In this document: positions 61,495 to 64,000 of the stretch, piece by piece
Position numbering within the stretch: the stretch's first letter is position 1
Layout of the letters: each line of letters opens with the position of its first letter
Assembly: GCA_910577835.1 (NCBI GenBank)
Contig: CAJTOU010000008.1
Span: forward strand, 17,727-81,726
Direction: 5' to 3'
Length of the DNA: 64,000 bases
Source of the DNA: an uncultured Lachnospiraceae bacterium
Lineage (GTDB): Bacteria; Bacillota_A; Clostridia; Lachnospirales; Lachnospiraceae
Notes under the pieces: model-generated
What the model was told of the DNA's origin: nothing
The model's input: only the letters and a program-made list of their open reading frames with translations
Databases searched by the model: none
Program-made: the position numbers and the translations under genes

Positions 61495-61567
61495 TATTTT
61501 ACCCCTGCTTATAAGAAAGCCTCCCATTTCATTGCCACGGCAGAAGGGAAAACTTGAGGGTAAAATA
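61495..61567. repeat. 10-bp inverted repeat upstream of recombinase cassette
   Basis: TATTTTACCC (61495-61504) and GGGTAAAATA (61558-61567) flank 53 bases just before the cassette operon. They may be recombinase or regulator sites, or chance. The remaining bases to 61680 hold nothing else I recognise. Confidence 0.45.
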
Positions 61568-61680
61568 AAAAAAACCGCCTTACGGCATCTTATGAGCCGC
61601 AGGCTTGTCACTATTCGCTGTTCTTTCATATCGTTTTATTATATATCGGGTATTGCCATACAGCATAAACAAACGGAAAA

Positions 61681-61704
61681 AACGGTCTGGTTTCCCAGAC
61701 CGCC
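61681..61704 (-). terminator. terminator after MATE-kinase fusion gene
   Basis: Ten-pair minus-strand stem (61695-61704 with 61681-61690), GAAA loop, then TTTTTCCG. Its stem closely resembles the terminator at 49191-49214. Confidence 0.75.
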
Positions 61705-61770
61705 GTGTGGATCATCTACCCCGCATTTACCCCAAAACGCTATCATCCCATACAGACATCCCATTTTTCC

Positions 61771-63744
61771 TTACTTACTATTCATCCGTCTGATATAGCT
61801 GCAGATCAGGTCTGCTGCCGCCTCTTCGCCCACCGATGCGTCAATGCACAGTTCATAGCCGTGTGGATTGCCCCACTCCTGACCGGAAACGCTTTTATAA
61901 TATGCACCCCTTGCGGCATCCGACCTTGCAATGCTCTTTTTCGCATCCTCCGGGCTGTCCCCATACATCTCCATTACCTTTTTCTCACGGTAGCTTTCCG
62001 GGGCATAGATAAAGATACGCACCACATCCGGGTAATTACGCAGTACATAGTCAGCCGAACGCCCTATGATGACGCAGGAGCCTGCGTCCGCAATATGCCG
62101 GATTGCCTTTTCCTGCGCCGCTATGGCGCGTTTCACCGGATCGGCTGTGAGGTACAGTTCCCTCATAACGGCATTTTCATCGGAATTGATGCCGGAAATA
62201 AATTCCCGCGCCAGCCCGCTTTCCTGGGCGGCGACCGCCACCAGTTCTTTATAATAGCAGGGGATATCCAGTTTTTCCGCCACCATCTGCCCGATCCGTT
62301 TTCCGGCGGAGCCATGCTCCCTGGCAATCGTGATGACCGCTCCCTTGCGGGACGGCCGGATTGCTGCCGCAGCAGGCTCTTGCGTTTCCTTCTCCCTGCC
62401 TAATTCCTTCCACACCCGTACCATGACTGCCGCCGTAACGAAAATGGCAAGCACATCCGCAGCCGGGGCTGCCCAGAAAATGCCGGTAACGCCCATGAAA
62501 ACAGGAATCAGAAGGGAAAAAACAATCAGCAGCGCATCCCGCAGGACGGACAACGGTGCGGCTGCCTTTGCCCTGCCGATGGACTGCAGGAAAATGGCGC
62601 AGACCTTCTGGACGCAGGTCACGAGGATAAGGGAAAGATAAATCCGAAGGCAGAGTACCGCAAAATCAAAATACATGGGGTCGTCTGCCGAGCCGAACAT
62701 CCGGATGAACACGCCGGGGACAGCCTCAAACAAAACGATGCAGACCAGTCCGACAACAGCCGTCCACTTAACCATCAGCTTCAGCAGTTCCCGTACCCGG
62801 CCATAATTTTTTGCCCCATAGTTATAGCCCACGATTGGCTGTGCACCGGCAGCAATGCCTATGGCGACATTCAGCACGATCTGGAAGAGCTTCATAATGA
62901 CCACGAATGCCGCCAGCGGGATATCCGCGCCATAAACGGAGCCTGCTCCATACTTCACCAGCAGTATATTGTTGACAACCGTAATGACCACGATGGAAAG
63001 CTGTGTCAGGAGGCTTGAAGTCCCCAGGGCCATTACCGGCTTCAGGAGCGCCAGGCTCGGCCTGAAACTGCCGGCGACCACCCGGAAAGTCTTTGGATGC
63101 CTTAAATAAGCCGCACAGATCAGGAAGCTGACAAACTGCCCAAGGATGGTAGCCCAAGCCGCACCCTTAATCCCCATGTCAAGAGCAAAGATGGCAACCG
63201 GATCGCCGATGATATTGATGACTGCTCCGGTAAGCATGGCAGCCATGGCGTATTTTGGGCTGCCGTCCGCCCTGATAATAGAGGCAAGCGTATTCTGTGT
63301 CATGGCGAGGGGCATCATGGCAAAGATAATCACGCCATAGTCGTGCGCCATCTGTATGTTAGCGTCCGTCGCGCCAATCAGGCTCAGCAGGCCGTCACCC
63401 CAAAGATAAGCAATGAAAACCACCACAACGCCGGAGAGAAACGATCCAAGAACCGCACCGCCAACGCTCCTGTGGATGTCCTTTGTTTCCCCACGCCCCA
63501 AAGAAACACTCAGTGCGGCAGCTGCGCCGTCACCAAAAAACAGGCTTAAGCCCCACCCCACTACCGTGATCGGGAAGATCACGCCGGTAGCGGCATTGCC
63601 CAGATAGCCCACGCCATTGCCCACAAATATCTGGTCTACAATGTTGTAGAGGCATGAAATGATAAGGGAACAGATGCAGGGGATTGCAAACTGCCGCAGC
63701 AGCTTCCCCACCCTTTCCGTGCCAAGATAATTACTGTTTTCCAT
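61771..63744 (-). CDS. MATE efflux transporter fused to cytidylate-kinase-like domain
   Basis: A 657-residue fusion. Residues 1-445 are a 12-helix MATE transporter (opening TERVGKLLRQFAIPCICSLI; RADGSPKYAMAAMLTGAVIN and GAQPIVGYNYGAKNYGRV motifs). After a linker (446-467) residues 468-655 are a cytidylate-kinase-like domain: phosphate loop REHGSAGKRIG (475-485), the middle SCVIIGRSADYVLRNYP and RIFIYAPESYREKK. Stand-alone kinases of this family occur next to MATE genes in clostridia. The kinase domain would lie on the cytoplasmic side. Whether it phosphorylates a nucleotide or senses one is unknown. AAGGAGA precedes the ATG. Confidence 0.9.
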   Translation of the reverse strand: MENSNYLGTERVGKLLRQFAIPCICSLIISCLYNIVDQIFVGNGVGYLGNAATGVIFPITVVGWGLSLFFGDGAAAALSVSLGRGETKDIHRSVGGAVLGSFLSGVVVVFIAYLWGDGLLSLIGATDANIQMAHDYGVIIFAMMPLAMTQNTLASIIRADGSPKYAMAAMLTGAVINIIGDPVAIFALDMGIKGAAWATILGQFVSFLICAAYLRHPKTFRVVAGSFRPSLALLKPVMALGTSSLLTQLSIVVITVVNNILLVKYGAGSVYGADIPLAAFVVIMKLFQIVLNVAIGIAAGAQPIVGYNYGAKNYGRVRELLKLMVKWTAVVGLVCIVLFEAVPGVFIRMFGSADDPMYFDFAVLCLRIYLSLILVTCVQKVCAIFLQSIGRAKAAAPLSVLRDALLIVFSLLIPVFMGVTGIFWAAPAADVLAIFVTAAVMVRVWKELGREKETQEPAAAAIRPSRKGAVITIAREHGSAGKRIGQMVAEKLDIPCYYKELVAVAAQESGLAREFISGINSDENAVMRELYLTADPVKRAIAAQEKAIRHIADAGSCVIIGRSADYVLRNYPDVVRIFIYAPESYREKKVMEMYGDSPEDAKKSIARSDAARGAYYKSVSGQEWGNPHGYELCIDASVGEEAAADLICSYIRRMNSK

Positions 63745-63870
63745 AATGGATTCTCCTTTTCTCCTTTTTTGCGCAAAAAAACAACACCTGCAGCACCCGT
63801 ACCGTAATCAGATTTACGCGCGTCGCGCCACATGTGTCGTTGATTTTGCATTATTTAATTTCCAAATACT

Positions 63871-63900
63871 ATTATACCTTTTTCCGCCTTTCAAAATCAA
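63871..63900 (-). promoter_or_regulatory. candidate promoter of MATE-kinase gene
   Basis: Minus-strand TTGATT (63895-63900) and perfect TATAAT (63871-63876), spacing 18 bases, about 130 bases before the ATG. The rest of 63745-64000 holds no gene I can support. Confidence 0.5.
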
Positions 63901-64000
63901 AGGGATTTTTCCACAAAAATCTGCCGCCTGTCATCTGTAAAAACTGCACAAAGTTTCGATTATTCCCTGGCTACCTTTCAGGTCATTCCGAATTAATCTC

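Larger units (their letters stand above)
49135..64000. other. G+C-richer acquired island (right limit outside the window)
   Basis: Starting at the IS-like end the composition changes: runs of A/T vanish and codons ending in C or G dominate, most strongly in the recombinase genes at 57.4-60.8 kb. The genes are transporters, regulators and recombinases typical of integrative elements. No conjugation genes are seen before the window ends. Confidence 0.65.

Overview
The window looks like part of a chromosome from a gut-type Firmicute, most likely family Lachnospiraceae; the genus cannot be fixed from sequence alone. The basis is: A+T-rich DNA with strong AGGAGG-type ribosome binding sites, a type III glutamine synthetase, an NfnAB transhydrogenase pair, class II fructose-bisphosphate aldolase, type III pantothenate kinase, a superoxide reductase, a spore-coat catalase remnant, a class B-like sortase and many serine recombinases. 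Nearly all genes lie on the minus strand; only 33.1-34.3 kb, 35.0-35.6 kb and 45.0-46.6 kb run on the plus strand.

1-33 kb is core genome. It holds a FlxA-like fragment, a lipoprotein, a YuxH-type EAL/HDOD protein and enolase. An envelope operon follows, ftsE-ftsX-M23 peptidase-S41 peptidase (8.6 to 4.1 kb), which would couple division signalling to peptidoglycan cleavage. Next come a CdaR-type regulator, a MsmK/UgpC-type sugar ATPase, RidA, a CvfB-like S1 protein, tRNA-Gln(CTG), coaBC and coaX for coenzyme A, a CapA-like protein, nfnA-nfnB-yesL (electron bifurcation), a cyclophilin-HAD-GNAT operon, a zinc-ribbon/TPM pair, glnN, a sortase with a Pro/Thr-rich tail, fba, and a MoxR ATPase next to a fused DUF58-transglutaminase protein.

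33-49 kb is more variable. It has an unknown membrane protein, an HD protein whose stop codon is the loop of its terminator, a truncated cotJC, a Crp/Fnr regulator, a secreted protein with Asp/Cys-rich repeats, an esterase, superoxide reductase, a run of small unknown genes (one with an in-frame amber stop), a COG3044 ABC-class ATPase, a chemotaxis receptor, a complete large serine recombinase, a nuclease fragment and a serine recombinase without its catalytic N-terminus. The last abuts about 80 bp of 20-bp tandem repeats that look like one end of an IS21-family element (49.05-49.13 kb).

From about 49.13 kb to the window end the DNA is clearly richer in G+C, which suggests an acquired island. 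It carries a seven-gene minus-strand operon: two exporter-fold ABC half-transporters (IrtAB/YbtPQ-like), an MptD-type ECF S-component, EcfT, a double-ATPase EcfA, a DtxR-family metal regulator and an orphan winged-helix protein. An upstream tetR has a clear promoter and operator, and the operon promoter region has a palindrome with DtxR-box half-sites. Behind it lie two overlapping serine recombinase genes (one with three C-terminal zinc ribbons), two small cassette genes and a MATE transporter fused to a cytidylate-kinase-like domain. The transport/regulator cassette is the best candidate for an undescribed system; its substrate cannot be read from sequence, and metal, siderophore or haem uptake is an inference.
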